61,208 bases of DNA from Hydnum rufescens UP504 (GCA_014904985.1 MU129014.1:1-61208); one strand, 5' to 3'; positions 22,791-34,815 are shown, numbered from the stretch's first letter. Numbers and translations: made by a program. The notes: generated from the sequence alone by a model not told the origin.

Positions 22791-23489
22791 TCAAGTAGTT
22801 AAAAGCCTGGGTGCAGCACCTGCAGTGGGCACAGATAGGCATGCCTATATATGGAACTTCAAAAAAGTTTCATCTTCCACACACCTTTAGACACACATTA
22901 GATATGCCTATACGAAAAACACCTCCTAGGTCATTTGCCAATGCAACCTGAAACCACCTAAGATGTACCTTTTCAAAGATGCATTAGATGCATCAAAACC
23001 ATGGCAATGTGACTCTGGGGACTATTTGATATCAAAGAATTTTAAAGCCTCATTGGCTTTAATTTGAGGTGATTTGACATATCTATTAATGTCCCTCTAT
23101 GTGGCTGAGTGAGGTGTGCAGCACAGAGATGGAGACAATCATTTTAACCACCAGTTCAGACTCCACCATGGAGATATATTTACTTCTGAAAATCAATCAC
23201 TGGCTATCAAATTGCTCCTGAAAATGGAATTGGGGCAGAGTTTGAAATGATTGCCTCTGGTCCTCATGGTAAATGACCATCCACCAACAAACAAGTGTAA
23301 ACAAACCATAAGGACTGAGTCTGAGGATGGTCCTGATAGTTCTGTTCTCCACACAATTGATGTTGTTTCAAGCAATATGGCTTTGTCTTGTTAGCTAGCA
23401 CAGCCACCAGACCCTAATTTTTTTTAAGTGCCCACCCACTGGTCATACCTGCTGAAAAAGAAAGAAGAACACAAAGAGCATGCAATGAC

Positions 23490-23825
23490 AAAAGTGGTTG
23501 GAAGGCTCAGTGTTGCAAATTGAAACTTTCCCCCCTTCATCACACAAGATCCATAGATCATAATTTGCTAAAAACTTGAGGGGATGATGATAAGGATAGG
23601 TGGAGACTTTACACAAATTTTGAGCCCAATCAGAGAGAGTGAGAGGCTCAAAGTGATTGGGAGGCTTGGAATTGAGAATTGAAACCTTGCTGCTTCAATT
23701 ACACAAGATCTGTGCATGGGAATTGGGAGAAATTTTAGGGGAGTGATAAGAGGGATGGGTAGAATGTATCCACCAATTTTCAGCCAAATTGGTGATGGGG
23801 GCCATACATCCTGTAGCAGGAAATT
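23490..23825 (-). repeat. Two units of the 158-bp repeat family, inverted
   Basis: Contains ATCACACAAGATCCAT and ATTACACAAGATCTGTGCAT, about 160 bp apart, with CACCAATTTTCAGCCAAATT. These are the signature of the tandem family in the large inverted repeat. Confidence 0.65.
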
Positions 23826-24059
23826 GACTTGGGTAGGCCCACAGGGTAGGTCCACAGGGTAGGACAGCAGGGCAAGTGGTGGCAGACTAGATTGGAGAAG
23901 ACATGAGATAAAGTGACAAATGCATCCATGTAATGAGATACCAACCACAGTTGGTGCCAAAGTGCATAATAAGAGCTGCACTTTCCCTTGGTGGTAAATT
24001 GTGACCCATGAGGGCACATTGTAATGTTGGTTGAGATCAGGAAGGACACTATGCCCCAG

Positions 24060-24930
24060 AGGGTGTGGGCAGGATCCTAGAGTTCAACACTGAGCATACA
24101 GTGGGGGGAACAATCCATTGCAATGACAAGTGTAAGGGCCCACAGCACAGCCAATGCCCACCACAGCAGGAACAATGGCTTAACAATGGGGGGAATGATC
24201 TGTCGTGATGATGAGTGTAAGGGCCCATATCAAATCCCACTGTGGCAGTTTTCATCCAGGTCTGAAAGATGCCCCTCGAAGGGTAGGCCCACAGGGTAGG
24301 CCCACAGGGAGGATAGGTCTGCAGGGTAGGTCCACAGGGTAGGCCAGCAGGGTAGGCCAGCAGGGTAGGCCAGCAGGGTAGGCCAGCAGGGTAGGCACAG
24401 GATAGGCCAGCAGGATAGGACAGTGGGGCAAGTGGTGACAGGCTGGAGGGGAGAAGATATGAGACAGAAAGTGATGCATCCATGGAATGATATACCCACT
24501 CCAGTAGGTGCCAAAGCACATGTTTCACAGATTATGGAGTTGGGAGCAAAATGAGAGGCATGCCCCACCCCTATGGCAAATTGGGACTGATAAGGACACA
24601 TGGCAAGACCAGGAGGACACTACAGTACATGGCACTCCCTGTCAAGATCTTCTATTCTTCAGGGTGAACATAGGAACATACCTTTGATCAGACATGTCAC
24701 ACTTGCCTATCCCAGAAGGTGTGGGCAGGATCCTAGAGTTCAACACTGAGCATACAGTGGGGGGAATGATCTGTCACAATGACAAGTGTAAGGGCCCACA
24801 GTATGTCCAATGCCCACCACAGCAGGAACAACAGCCTAACAATGGGGGGAATGATCCATTGCAATGACAAGCATAAGGGCCCATATCAAAGTCATTGTCC
24901 CACTGTGGCAGTTTTCACCCAGGTCTGAAA
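24060..24930 (+). repeat. Direct duplication of about 210 bp flanking a minisatellite
   Basis: The segment from GGTGTGGGCAGGATCCTAG to AAAGATGCCC occurs at about 24060-24270 and about 24718-24935. Between them lies a 14-bp minisatellite. No coding sequence is credible despite proline- and leucine-rich open frames on the minus strand. Confidence 0.75.
24284..24420 (+). repeat. 14-bp minisatellite GGTAGGCCAGCAGG
   Basis: Seven or more tandem copies, grading into GGTAGGCCCACAGG and GGATAGGCCAGCAGG variants. Confidence 0.9.
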
Positions 24931-25233
24931 GATGCCCAATAACCTTGCACAGCAGGGAGGGTAGGTCTGCAGCATAGGACAGTGGGGCAAGTGGTGACAG
25001 GCTAGAAGAGAAACAATCAGGGCACAGTTGGGGGGTAGTTGGGGTGCAGAGACATACACATGGTGTTGGGTTGTGAGAATAGTAGGCAGTATGTTATCTG
25101 ATACCAGAATCTGATCACCCCCAGGAGCCAGGGAGATCCACCAGCAGGGAGATGCAGGGCACTGGATCTGCTGTACAGTAGTACATGGAACTGGCTGAAG
25201 TCATCACATGTTGTCTAGAGCCAGGCGAGCATG

Positions 25234-25880
25234 AGTTGAGTACTTTCCGCCCCCTCCGGATGTAAAACTGAGAACCCAGAATTCAGCGCAATTTATTTTG
25301 AATGCGACTCAACACCATCCGGATGCAAAACTGGAAATAACTCAACACCGGCACAAGTTGAGGATGGATAAGTTGCTAGATATGGTCTTTAGGTAGTAGA
25401 AACATAAGGAAATACTTCATAAATTGTATATTTTAAGTTATTTAACAAGCTTTGGGCAGGTTTGGAGAAAAATCTCCAGAATTCCGAAAAAGGAAATTTC
25501 CACCTTCTTGTGTGTGCGACTATGGGGGCAGGGGGGAGGGAGGTCAGAATACCATGTAGATGGCCCCTTACCATATCACAAGGGCTTTGCATGGTGCAAG
25601 CCGGAGTACTGCGTGAGCACTTAATTTGAACTGGGAGAAAACTTCAACTTCAGCAGGGTTTGAACCGGGGGCATAACAAAAACCCACAGCCAGCCCCTGA
25701 CACCATTACCTACTACACTACACAGAATACATAGTCCAAAACCATTTTATACATATATAACACCCTCCTGATCTGCCAGCCGAGTTGTCGGCGAGGTGTG
25801 ATCTCGGATTGGATCCGAATGTGTCAAAACTAGTGCGCCAAATTCTCAGTTTACATCCGGAGGGGCGGAAAGTCAAGACT
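25234..25880. mobile_element. 647-bp TIR element with 10-bp target duplication
   Basis: The inner inverted repeats of about 30 bp begin ACTTTCCGCCCC and include CTCCGGATGTAAA (25241-25272 and 25842-25873). The perfect 10-bp direct repeat GGCGAGCATG flanks it at 25224-25233 and 25881-25890. A 9-11 bp duplication suggests a Mutator-like mobiliser. A tRNA-like segment lies inside. No transposase. Confidence 0.75.
25640..25735 (-). other. tRNA-like segment with pol III A/B-box motifs (possible SINE head)
   Basis: On the minus strand a weak A-box-like TAGTGTAGTAGG is followed about 45 nt later by GGTTCAAACCC, a good B-box. The segment sits inside the TIR element. It may be a tRNA-derived SINE nested in, or captured by, the element. 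It does not fold into a clear cloverleaf by eye, so a functional tRNA is not claimed. Confidence 0.4.
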
Positions 25881-26400
25881 GGCGAGCATGTTCACGGAAC
25901 ATGCGGAATTTGCCGAAGTCACAGTGTTGTCTAGAGTCAGCATGTTTCTCAGACATGCGGCTTTTGCCAGAGTCACATGCGGTCTAGAGGAATTCTAGTT
26001 TATATACTGCAATAGGTTCCTGAGGGGCCAAGAGTGGTCCAAATACATGATGAGTCAGTACTTGAAAGTTAATCTAAAGTTTGAAGCTTGATTGCTTAAT
26101 ATATCATATATCATGAGTCTCCCTCATCCAAAGTGGTATGCAGAGGCCATACTTTGAGCCATGGGAATAGATTGTGAGTGCTAAGGATTACGAACATGAA
26201 CAATATAGAAAGCATGGAGAGTATTACTGGTAGATGATCCTGCCATGCAGAGTGATTGGAGGGGGGGGGAACATCCATCCTGGGGATACAGGTCCTGGAA
26301 GCGGATATATCAATTTGAAAGGGTGACCTGTGACCTTGGTATTGGTAGAATAGTGGGGTTGTTAGTAACAGTAGCTTGAGCAAAGCAGCAAAGTCGTACT

Positions 26401-27606
26401 TCATGTATATGCACTATCAGGTGCAAGCAGGCGGAGTTGTTCTTGCAGTTTAGCAATCTGTGCTTCTGCCGCATGCCGACCTTCTGCCTCGATGCGGCGA
26501 CCTTCAGCTTCGCGAACCACGTCTGCTTCAGCTGCACGACGTCGTTCTTCCTCAAGCCGTCGCTGTTCCGCCTCACGAGCAGCCAGTTCTTCAGCCTCCC
26601 GCTGGGCGTCTTCGCCTCCCACTGGGCGTCCTCTGCCTCCTGCTGGGCATCCTCCGCCTCCCACTGGGCATCCTCCGCTGCCTGCTGGGCGTCCTCCGCT
26701 GCCTGAGCATGCAACTCAGCTGTGTGTAGATTGAGATTCCTTTCCTGTCAATATATAGTTGAATATTAGAGATAAAGCAATCCATTCCATAAAAGAAGAA
26801 ATACAGACTCTTATCGCATTAAACTTCCCATATATCAAGCGAATCTTGGGCTGGTCTGCCACAAGATCACATTCCCGCATATCGACAAGCAGTCCTTCGG
26901 GCATTTCCCCATCATCCTCCCCTCCCCACTGCGTTCGGATGAAAAGCTGGATCGACCGAGCAAGCCACCAGCAATTCGCAGTCCACAAGTGATATTTCCA
27001 TCTCTGCGTCAATACCACATATGCGGCAAGGATGACATCAACAATGTTTGGATGACTATCCACAGCTTGAAAATGTGTCACACCGAGGCTTCGTAGCAAG
27101 GAGTTCTTTCTGGAGGATCCTGGTTTTGAAGCAATAAAGTACTTTTTTATTGCGTCATCATCGAGCGGTTGGCACCAATCTGCCGCCCTGCCTTCGCGCT
27201 CCGCACCCTGCTGATCTTTCGCTGCCTGTGGAGAGCCCCCGAAAGACTTGGGGACAAGACTATCAGAAGATCCCTTGGATGTGTGCCAAGGGTCATTCTC
27301 GAACGACATGCGATCAATCCGCAAGTACATGGAGGAGCGAGGGTCTCGCCCAAAGACCAACATTAAGCCTTTGTGCTTGAATTTCTCGAAATGTTCCCAG
27401 TGGAAGATTGTAGCAAGCTTGAAGGCAGTGTAGGGAGGACTCTCGTCGTGCGTTAGATTGACTAGTTGCGTGTACCAGACACCTAGGGGCCTCTTGGCTA
27501 GATTGCCTGGCAGTAAGAAGGGGGGAATGGAGTCCGAAGGTGGTGATGGATCAGACATCTTGAGGAATGAAAGAAGCTTGGAGAAGAACACCATATTTTT
27601 ATCCAC
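26401..27606 (-). CDS. Coiled-coil protein of unknown function, possibly frameshifted
   Basis: Exon 1 (27606-26809) encodes 266 residues. The first ATG or the in-frame MSDPSPP Met at residue 17 could be the start, and the latter is kept in the paralogue at 44014-44643. A 64-nt intron (26745-26808, GTCTGT...TTGACAG, branch-like CTAAT) leads to exon 2. Exon 2 reads ERNLNLHTAELHAQAAEDAQ and further EDAQ(W/Q)EA heptad-like repeats, then continues in another frame as a charged coiled coil of REAE/EERRRAAE repeats ending DSAYT-stop at 26401. The frame change falls in the repeated EDAQ segment (about 26600-26620): either a real break or a sequence error in a tandem repeat. A NCWWLAR motif (211-217) recalls NCYWYA in the gene at 31930-33379, so the two may be distant relatives. 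Function unknown. Confidence 0.6.
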
Positions 27607-28034
27607 TCTGCCTCGCGCACATGAGGCAACGAGTCACAAGTCAGAAGAATTGCTGGCCACGACGCAAACGCATGGTCGCTTCAAAAGTTCGTTATGGCTG
27701 TGTCATTCGGAGGCGCCGAAAGACCTCTCACAGTAATTGACTTTGGGCAACATCCGGAATCAAATTAAATCAGATATTCAATGAAACCGGTTGGCTCAGT
27801 CTTCACAGTAGGTGTCACGTGTGTTGACGTGGGAGCTTTGAGATTTGCTTCCTCTGTTTATTTGCTTACTTGATCCAAGTCCCGTGCACCCGTGACTAAT
27901 GTTGACACTGCAATGGGACGACGGTAATCCCGTCGTTGCTATTACAGCCCATCACGGGCCCTGCGACCGGTACAACCGAAGAATAGGAAGACTGAGACCG
28001 CGGGCAATACTGCCTAACAGGAAAGCAGACGACC

Positions 28035-29400
28035 ACACTTCGCAGCAGCAGGTGTGGTCAAAAGGTGAGATACAACAGCACAAAAAGAGCAGCGAAAGCT
28101 GCTCTCTTTGCCCTACTTTGAATTTCTTTACTGACCATCTTTTAATTTGTTCTAGGTCATGACATGGTATCGAGTGAAACCCCAAATGACGAGGCCTGAT
28201 CGGCCAGGGCAGCGGCAAGATACAAACCAAGCCCACGCAAACCAAAACCGAGCCAAACGAAACCCCGTCAAATGAAAATGCGAGAGGTGGCCATGCACCG
28301 CCCAAGTGGCCCCATGAACCACACACCCGCTGCAGCGGGCATGTGGTTCCATATAAGGTAAATGCTCCCCCAACGGCACAAAAAGAGTAGCAAATGCTGC
28401 TCTTTTTGCGCTGGTTTTAATTTGTTTAACTAATACATCTAGGCGGCCACATGAAGACCAGCAAAATGAATCCCCCCCAAAATGATAACCCACCTGCAAC
28501 GCGGGACCCACGAGCGACAATGTGCCAAACGAAGACACGAAGCAACACCAAACCGTATGAACCCCGCACCTACTATCGCGAGTGTGTGGGTCTGTACAAG
28601 GTAAGTAATTCACCCCCAATGGCGCAAAAAGACCAGTCCTTGCTGCTCTTTTTGCGTTCATTTTAATTTTTAACTAACGCATTATTTATTATTGTAGGTT
28701 ATCACCTCAACCACCTGCCAAACGAGCTCCCCCTCCTGCCAAACGAGAGCCGCAAACGCGACCCGCCCAGACACATCCGCCAGACAAAACCCGGGAATGG
28801 GAACGCACGACCCAAGACCGCAGGCACCCCAGACGTGCCACACTCCCGCTTCGGCGGGTCTGTGGTAATTTTAAGGTAAGTATGGTCGCGCAAAAGGAGC
28901 AGCATACGCTGCTCCTTTTTGTGCAGTTTTCTTTCCCCTCCTCCCCTTTTTACTAACATATTATTTATTATCCTAGGTCTTTATCTGAACCTACAACCCC
29001 AACCAACCCCCAATCAAGATCCGTGACCCCGCTGAACAAACACGCAGAGAACGGCAACCCACCCCCAAGCGAAACCCGCGAACGGCTGCAAGTTGAAGAC
29101 ACGACATGAGACCACAGAAACCCCGGACAAACCCCATACCTGCTGAAGCAGGGTGTGGTAATTTTTGAGGTAAGTATTTGTTTATAAGTACGATTGCGCA
29201 AAAGGAGCAGCATGCGCTGCTCCTTTTGCGTGGTTTTCCTTTTTTTACTAACTTATTATTTATTATAGGTATTTCATAGGTATTCTTCTGAACCCACAGC
29301 CCGAACCAACCCCGAACCAACCAACCCCTCTCTCCCCCGACCCAAAACCCACATGAACCGCCAACCGAAAATGCGCGACCCCGAGTAGGGGAGGATATGT
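28035..29400 (+). repeat. Hairpin array with 5 exon/intron units, plus strand
   Basis: Predicted introns begin at 28065 (GTGAGA, ends TTCTAG at 28155) and 28358 (GTAAAT, ends TCTAG at 28442), with three more starting GTAAGT after the stems near 28575, 28850 and 29145. Introns carry AAAAGAGCAGC or, in the two distal units (about 28888-28923 and 29197-29232), the AAAAGGAGCAGC/GCTGCTCCTTTT variant. Exonic stems lie at about 28320-28348, 28563-28590, 28838-28866 and 29132-29158. Exons are A/C-rich (CAAACGA, AACCCGC) and contain stops in every frame. Confidence 0.7.
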
Positions 29401-29434
29401 AGAATATTATGATTGTAATTTGATTGTAACTGTA

Positions 29435-29455
29435 AATAAATAATTATAAACAAAA
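29435..29455 (+). terminator. AATAAA-type putative 3' end signal of the 28-29 kb array
   Basis: GTAAATAAATAATTATAAAC follows the last array exon, in the position seen in E1, E5 and E6. Confidence 0.3.
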
Positions 29456-29639
29456 TACACCACCCCAGAGGGCGACTTTGCGCTGTGAACTTTAGAGATC
29501 CAGGAAATCCAAATTTATTCCTTGCGCTGAGGTGTTATAAGGTTTACTCAACCAGTTTCACCGAATATCTGATTTAATTTGATTCCGGATGTTGCCCAAA
29601 GTCCTCAACTACCACTCGCGCTCTGCAACGTCAACCATT

Positions 29640-29930
29640 AGCACCTACTCGGTACCCTACTCTATATGTCAGCATGGTCTCTCGGCGCCAGGAACATACA
29701 ATAGTGCTTCATGCATCGCGGGTAGTGATCCCAACCCAGTCGATCTGCGGCTTGCCTTGTACGCACTCGAATCCTTTGCCTATGGACGCTATACGACTGA
29801 CAATCCAGGTTCAATTTCGTGCCCTTTATATTTACAACTGTGTAGGTATCATAAAGTTTGAACTAGTCGACTCGCTAGTCGACTCGGTGGCCCACGGTGG
29901 TTTTGTTCCTCATGAGTATCGCAAGCCTTA
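29640..29930 (+). pseudogene. FunK1 N-terminal domain relic
   Basis: LRLALYALESFAYGRYTT followed by FRALYIYNCVGIIKFELV corresponds to LQLASYALESFSHGPYRSH and LELWYYDRVGAMRSEAV in the intact kinase at 38722-40926. Frames shift between the two pieces. The second copy is at about 44790-44950. Confidence 0.6.
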
Positions 29931-30689
29931 CTGACAAGGCTTGGGTTTTATCCAGTAATCCGATATCCGTCAGCCACCGTGACACCCCCAGTTCGCTTTC
30001 TTCATCCCCCTAGTCCGCCGAACCCTTATCGCTCTCACAATCACACCGACGGTCCCAGGGGCAGTGCCAAGGGACACTTCGCAAGAACATTGCGCCGGGT
30101 TACGCTCAAGGTTTGCCCATCACACACCCTCGCTCGCTCCAATCTTCCTAGATGACTAGAGTCAACGCGGCGAAACCAGGACTCATTCTTCAACGGTCGC
30201 GAAGCCATCATCGAGTCCCTAATGAACGAAGAATGGGGAACACCCGTAGCATGTCCTAAGCTAAGCACGCGGTTAGGATATCACGTCCCCCACTATTTGG
30301 TATTGGTCTGGATACTTGTCGATCTACCTGGTGTGACCATAGTGCGGATTCGTCGCTATTCGTTCCTCATGGATCTGACGTTTCGTTAGATCCCAGTGCA
30401 TGAGTGCGCGATCAACCCCATGATATCCAACGTCAGATCCAGGACATCCCTATGTTCCATATCTTGCGCCAAATCCCATAATCTTGTGGTTATTGGGGCG
30501 AATGCACAGCTGGCGGATTCGGATGGGTTGAAAATGGTGATCGAACCGGAAGGCGAGTACGTCATGTTCACCGCCGACATGTCTTTCCACTCCTAACCTG
30601 TGACCTCCTGTAGTGTCAAACTTGGCCCCGGCCCCAAACGTCGACGTGATCAGTTGGCGAGCAACAGCACGCACACACGGCTTCGCATG

Positions 30690-30910
30690 ACGGTTAGTGA
30701 TCCCGAGTCAGTCAAACCTCGAATCTTTCGCCCATGGACACCATCACAGTCATCCAATTCGCCGAATGGTACGAGGCTCCATGCTTCGCCTTTGTATTAC
30801 GGCCAAGTAGGTCTTGCGAAATCTAAACTTGTGCACTTGATCGTCGTGGTTCACATTCTGATGAGCATTGCAGACCTGGCCGATCAGGCTTGGAGGTTTT
30901 ATACAATGTT
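30690..30910 (+). pseudogene. FunK1 N-terminal domain relic
   Basis: NLESFAHGHHHSHPIRRMV in one frame, then VGLAKSKLVHLIVVVHILM and DQAWRFYTMFRYSSP in another, follow the order of the same domain in the intact kinase (YALESFSHGPYRSHIVHGM; LAQFLMAIAHLSEAGWGLH). A stop (TAG) separates them. It is repeated at about 45735-45945. Confidence 0.55.
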
Positions 30911-31235
30911 CCGATATTCCTCACCCATCGCGACTCTAGCGACTCATTCTCTTCCCCTCTCATCCTCGGCCAATCCATTTTCACTCACGAACAATGGCAG
31001 CGTCGCCTTGACCTTCTGGATAATGATCGATTAGATCTTGTCGAAGAAGATCAAGGTCGGAGCAATCCAAGGTCGACGTGATGTGGGTGTTTTGGCCCTG
31101 AATTATCTATCCACCTCTAAACCGCTGGGGGGATCAAGTGACAGATCTAATTTTAGTAGGTCGGGGTTGATTTGGATTGTCGGGCATGTGCAGTATAACA
31201 TGTATGTATGGTGACGATACTAGACCAATCACCCC

Positions 31236-31330
31236 CTATACTATCCCTTGTAACAGCAATGACTACCTTCTCTTTCGAGCGGCGATCCAATGGTACTAGC
31301 CATTCTGCCCTTGGCCGTTTCTGCAACACT
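31236..31330 (-). pseudogene. C-terminal tail of a FunK1-like kinase, diverged
   Basis: Inverse-strand landmarks (GATACTAGACCAATCACC, TTGTAACAGCAATGAC, TTTCGAGCGGCGATCC, CCTTGGCCGTTTC) align with 46240-46350, where they encode the kinase tail. Here the frame reads RPRAEWLVPLDRRSKEK and is damaged. Confidence 0.55.
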
Positions 31331-31380
31331 ACCATCAAGTATAGAACAACTAACATGGACATTAGGTAGTTCACTGTGTT

Positions 31381-31929
31381 CTAGATATCACACCCACACC
31401 CCCTTCCAAGAGTCCAGTGTCTGTGGTCGGCGCGGCGTTATAAGGGCCACCACAGTTGAGATATCATGGACTTGCTAGTTAACAGTTCTCTTTATCCTCC
31501 ACCGCACACGCGCATACGATGCTGACAGGGCTTCCAGCCCCACTTGACGTCGTGTTCTTGCTTAAAATTGCCATACGCGTAAATTCGTATATAGTATCAG
31601 AAGAGGCAGTCTTAGGGTATCATGTATGATACGCGTAGAGTACAACCAAAGTGAGACAGTCCACGATCCAATGATCGCTCGATCTTCAAGACTCTGGACA
31701 ATTATAAAAACAGTTGACGCCCCTTCAGTTTTTCAGTGTAATGTTCAAGCGCGAGCCATATGTGCGCAATGCGACCGTTGACCAAGTCCACCTTCGGAGA
31801 ATAATCAAGGATGAACAAGTGAAGCAAAGATATCTATAACAGAATGGAGTATCATATAAACGACTTGCGCATGTGAGGCAGTCATCACGTCCCTAAACAA
31901 CAGCGGACATGGATCAGTAAGTGAATGAG
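31381..31929. other. No gene recognised
   Basis: Intergenic sequence between the duplicated block and the coiled-coil gene. Probably contains the 3' flank of that gene. Nothing specific can be supported. Confidence 0.5.
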
Positions 31930-33379
31930 TTAGAAGACAAAGGTGATCTCACCCCTGGCTGAGGCCAGTTCCAATGCTCTGATCTTGGCCTCAAGACTCG
32001 TTCGTTCCTTCTCGAACTTGGCTCGCTCGGTCTCGATCCTAGCTTCTGCGGCCTCAACTCTAGCTTCTGCTTTTGCTCGCTCGGCCTCGACCCTAGCTTC
32101 TGCATTCACTCGCTCGGCCTCGACCCTAGCTTCTGCGTTCGCTCGCTCGGCCTCGACCCTAGCTTCTGCCTCCGCTGTCTTCGCCTCGGCATCAAAAATC
32201 AGTAGTTCAAGCTGCTGACGCTCGAGTTCTCGCCGCTGTTCTCGTTGTTGTTCCTCCTTGAGTTGCTCTAGCGTCCTTTTCTTCGTTACCCCACTTTGCT
32301 CCACCACCTACGGTCGGATAAGAAACATGAAAACACGTTAACACGTTCAGAAACACGTGGAAGGAAGGCACGGAAGACCGAGATGGTGATACTCACACAT
32401 ACGTTATACTCATCGATGAGTGCCTCGTAATCCATTCTCTGCAATGATCCCAAAGATACTTTGAAAAGTCCGAACGACCACGTTCCCGCAGTATCATGAA
32501 CGGTGAATGGTTCGGTGGGCGGGAATTTTTCTTTAAGGATGAACAATATCGCATTTGCATACCAATAACAGTTTTGTCCGGTTGGGGTGTAGTGCAATCT
32601 TGTTCGGTGAGCAGCGATCGCAGCGTACGAGAAGTGCATGAGGTTAGGAACTGGTGGTGCAGCACGGGTGTCTGAAGGGGAAGAGGGGGGAGAGGAAGAC
32701 GGGACATTCGATTCCGAGGTTGCAAACTTCATGGACCCCCGCGGAAGGGAGGTAGAGCGAGAGTATCGCGATATTTTTCTCTTCATGAAGCGCTCGACAG
32801 CATCATCGAAGGTCGCTGGGCCACGGATCACCAAAACCATATCATCCGCTGGGACAGTTCCCAGAGATCTAGAAGACGAACTGCTGGAACGATTCGAACG
32901 ATTGCCCCCATCCTGGATTCTCCCCTGATTCATCGCCTTGATGATGTCGTTCGCGGTGGCCTTGTGGTCGAGATTGGAATACTGCGCCGATCGCTCGATG
33001 GCAATGAACAGAACCTCTTCAGGAGATTTGAACATGCCAATGAGGAATTCATGTTCCACGTTATACTCATTCTTGAACAGCTGGATTTCGAGGAGCTCGT
33101 AAGACTCGACAAGTTTCTGAGACTTGAAAGCATGCTGGCGCCAGAGATCGATCGTCCAAGGGTTGGTGTACTTCAGTAGATGAGAATTCGAAGCTTCGAC
33201 CGAAGCTGGGATAATGGTCGTTGAGCTGCGGGTGAGGCGTTCAAGTTCATTTTGAGGTCGTGGAAGAGAGCAACAATGCGTTGGCTAAATCGCGGTGTTG
33301 TACGGCGAGGTTTTATACCTTCCTGCAGGCGATTTTCATCACCTTTCTTAGCTTTCGCCATGCGAACCATATCTGACAC
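31930..33379 (-). CDS. Protein of unknown function with C-terminal Ala/Glu/Arg coiled coil
   Basis: The best-supported exon runs from 33059 (MEHEFLIGMF) to 32397 (221 residues). An intron at 32308-32396 (89 nt, GTGAGT...CCGTAG) joins it to the last exon 32307-31930 (125 residues, stop), giving at least 346 aa. The middle has a Ser-rich linker and NCYWYANAILFIL (163-175), possibly a short hydrophobic or buried helix. The last exon is a coiled coil of about ten EARVEAER(A/V) repeats. The same frame stays open upstream to about 33280 (ending at a TAG), so the true start lies further 5'. A 68-codon frame at 33173-33379 (MAKAKKGDENR) may be the first exon, joined by an intron or frameshift that I could not fix. 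A sequence gap follows at 33391. Function unknown. Confidence 0.65.
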
Positions 33380-33390
33380 AAATCATGACT

Positions 33391-33415
33391 NNNNNNNNNN
33401 NNNNNNNNNNNNNNN
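33391..33415. other. Assembly gap (25 N)
   Basis: A run of 25 N between the coiled-coil gene and the large inverted repeat. The fixed length suggests a placeholder of unknown true size. Confidence 0.99.
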
Positions 33416-34815
33416 GTTCATTGGATGAGGATTAACTCCAGACTCCTACCCAGTTGTTGATTAAGTAACTCATTTCTCTGAAAACCTAAACCTGACTAGG
33501 TCCCAAATCACCCATGGGGGCAAAACCTGAACCTGACCTGAGGTTCAGTTCCATTCAGGTCAGGTTCAGGTTTAAACTGCATTTAAACCTGAAACCTGAG
33601 GTATGGGAGAAGCCAACATTTTCAGGAGGAACTACAGAATATCTAGACCCTCTGCTCAAGTCTCTGCCTCTGCCACTCCCTTTACATCCTGCTTTGGATC
33701 CACATCTCCTTCCTAGCCCCCTTTCACTTCAATTTACTGCTCACACATCTTCTGGAGATGGTATTTAGTCACTACATTCTGTCATGTGACTTGTGACCTG
33801 CACCAATTACTTCATTTGATTGCTGAGTCATGTGACTTCTGACTCCAGAACTATAGTCACATCTGTAAATTGCCAGATTTGGTGCCAGAATAATGGTCAA
33901 TTTACATGGAATGGAACCTACACCCTACCTTTCAGGTTCAGGTTTAAACCTGGTTTGAGACCAGTTTTTGGACTCAGGGCAAGGGCAAAACCTGAACCTG
34001 ACCTGAAGAAAATCAAATGAAACCTGACCCCAATGGAACCTGACATGGGTCAGGTTCAGGTTTGAACTCAGGTTCCACAGGTTTGAACCTGAACTGCAGC
34101 ATCCATAAACACATAATAAGAGATGCCATCCTTTCCCACCTCACTGAGACCCAGATATCACATGTTTTGATGTTGGCCAAACCCAGAAATGATGAGACAC
34201 CTATAGGGGTATTTTTTTCTAACCTAAGGAACAAATCTTCGTGTTTATGAGTATGCTCTTGTTATTTTGATCTTTTAAGTTGATAATTTCCATGCTTGAC
34301 ATAAATTCTTGGGCCAAACAAACCATAATATAAAATTTGCCAGTTGTGGGAAGCATCTACAGTGGAATCACATGAGGGGTGATATGTGGAGTTCCAAGGT
34401 GTCAAACTATGAACAATAGATAGATACATGAGGGAATGAAAAAGGAAAACACCTGGAGTTCTGAGGTGTCAAACTGGGGGACATCCTTGATACCTCTCAG
34501 GTATATATAGGGCATCTGGTGATTAATCTCTGGATGCTATAATGGCACTGGCCAAATAGGGAATAGGGGAAAATAACAAATGATGTGAAGCAGGAGATGG
34601 AAGATCAAATTGAATAACTGTCACATCTCAACAGGTTGTTGATTAAGTTAAGCCCATTTTAACTCTTTGGCTATTCTTCAGAGAAATTGGGTTACTTAAT
34701 GAATGACTGGATAGGAGTCTGGATTAACCCTATCATACTCAACACATGCTATTGACCTTAGACACTGAAAATTCAGATTTCAGCCAGCACACTACAATAT
34801 GCTATGCTTGGCTGT

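Larger units (their letters stand above)
27739..29603. mobile_element. 1.87-kb insertion with 55-bp terminal inverted repeats, carrying a hairpin array
   Basis: GACTTTGGGCAACATCCGGA opens the left end (27739-27793), and its inverted copy closes the right end (29550-29603) with only a few mismatches over 55 bp. The paralogous locus at 44640-44700 runs across this point without the insertion, so an empty site exists. Immediate flanks (CAGTAATT and CTCAACTA) show no clear target duplication. The interior contains right-arm-type array units and no transposase. The termini differ from those of E1/E5/E6, so this is either a second element type that captured an array or a diverged relative. Confidence 0.75.
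29604..31380 (+). repeat. Duplicated block, copy 1 (matches about 44680-46330)
   Basis: Sequence from the AACCATTAGCACCTACTC spot through the kinase relics to the C-terminal tail relic is repeated in the same orientation at about 44690-46330, with scattered substitutions and small indels. With the upstream coiled-coil gene it forms one duplicated block (26.8-31.4 kb, and 43.7-46.4 kb), interrupted in this copy by the 1.87-kb insertion. Confidence 0.85.

Noticed and set aside
24049..24601. Pro/Leu/Tyr-rich frames of 89-159 codons
   Set aside because: Translations of the 14-bp minisatellite and its duplicated flanks, with all three frames open because 14-bp units rotate the frame.
25640..25735. 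A functional tRNA gene
   Set aside because: The B-box is good but the A-box is weak and no acceptor or anticodon stem could be paired by eye.
26460..26734. Plus-strand Ser/Ala/Arg-rich open frames
   Set aside because: Antisense shadows of the coiled-coil exon repeats on the minus strand.
31943..32218. Plus-strand Ala/Ser-rich 91-codon frame
   Set aside because: Antisense of the EARVEAER coiled-coil exon.
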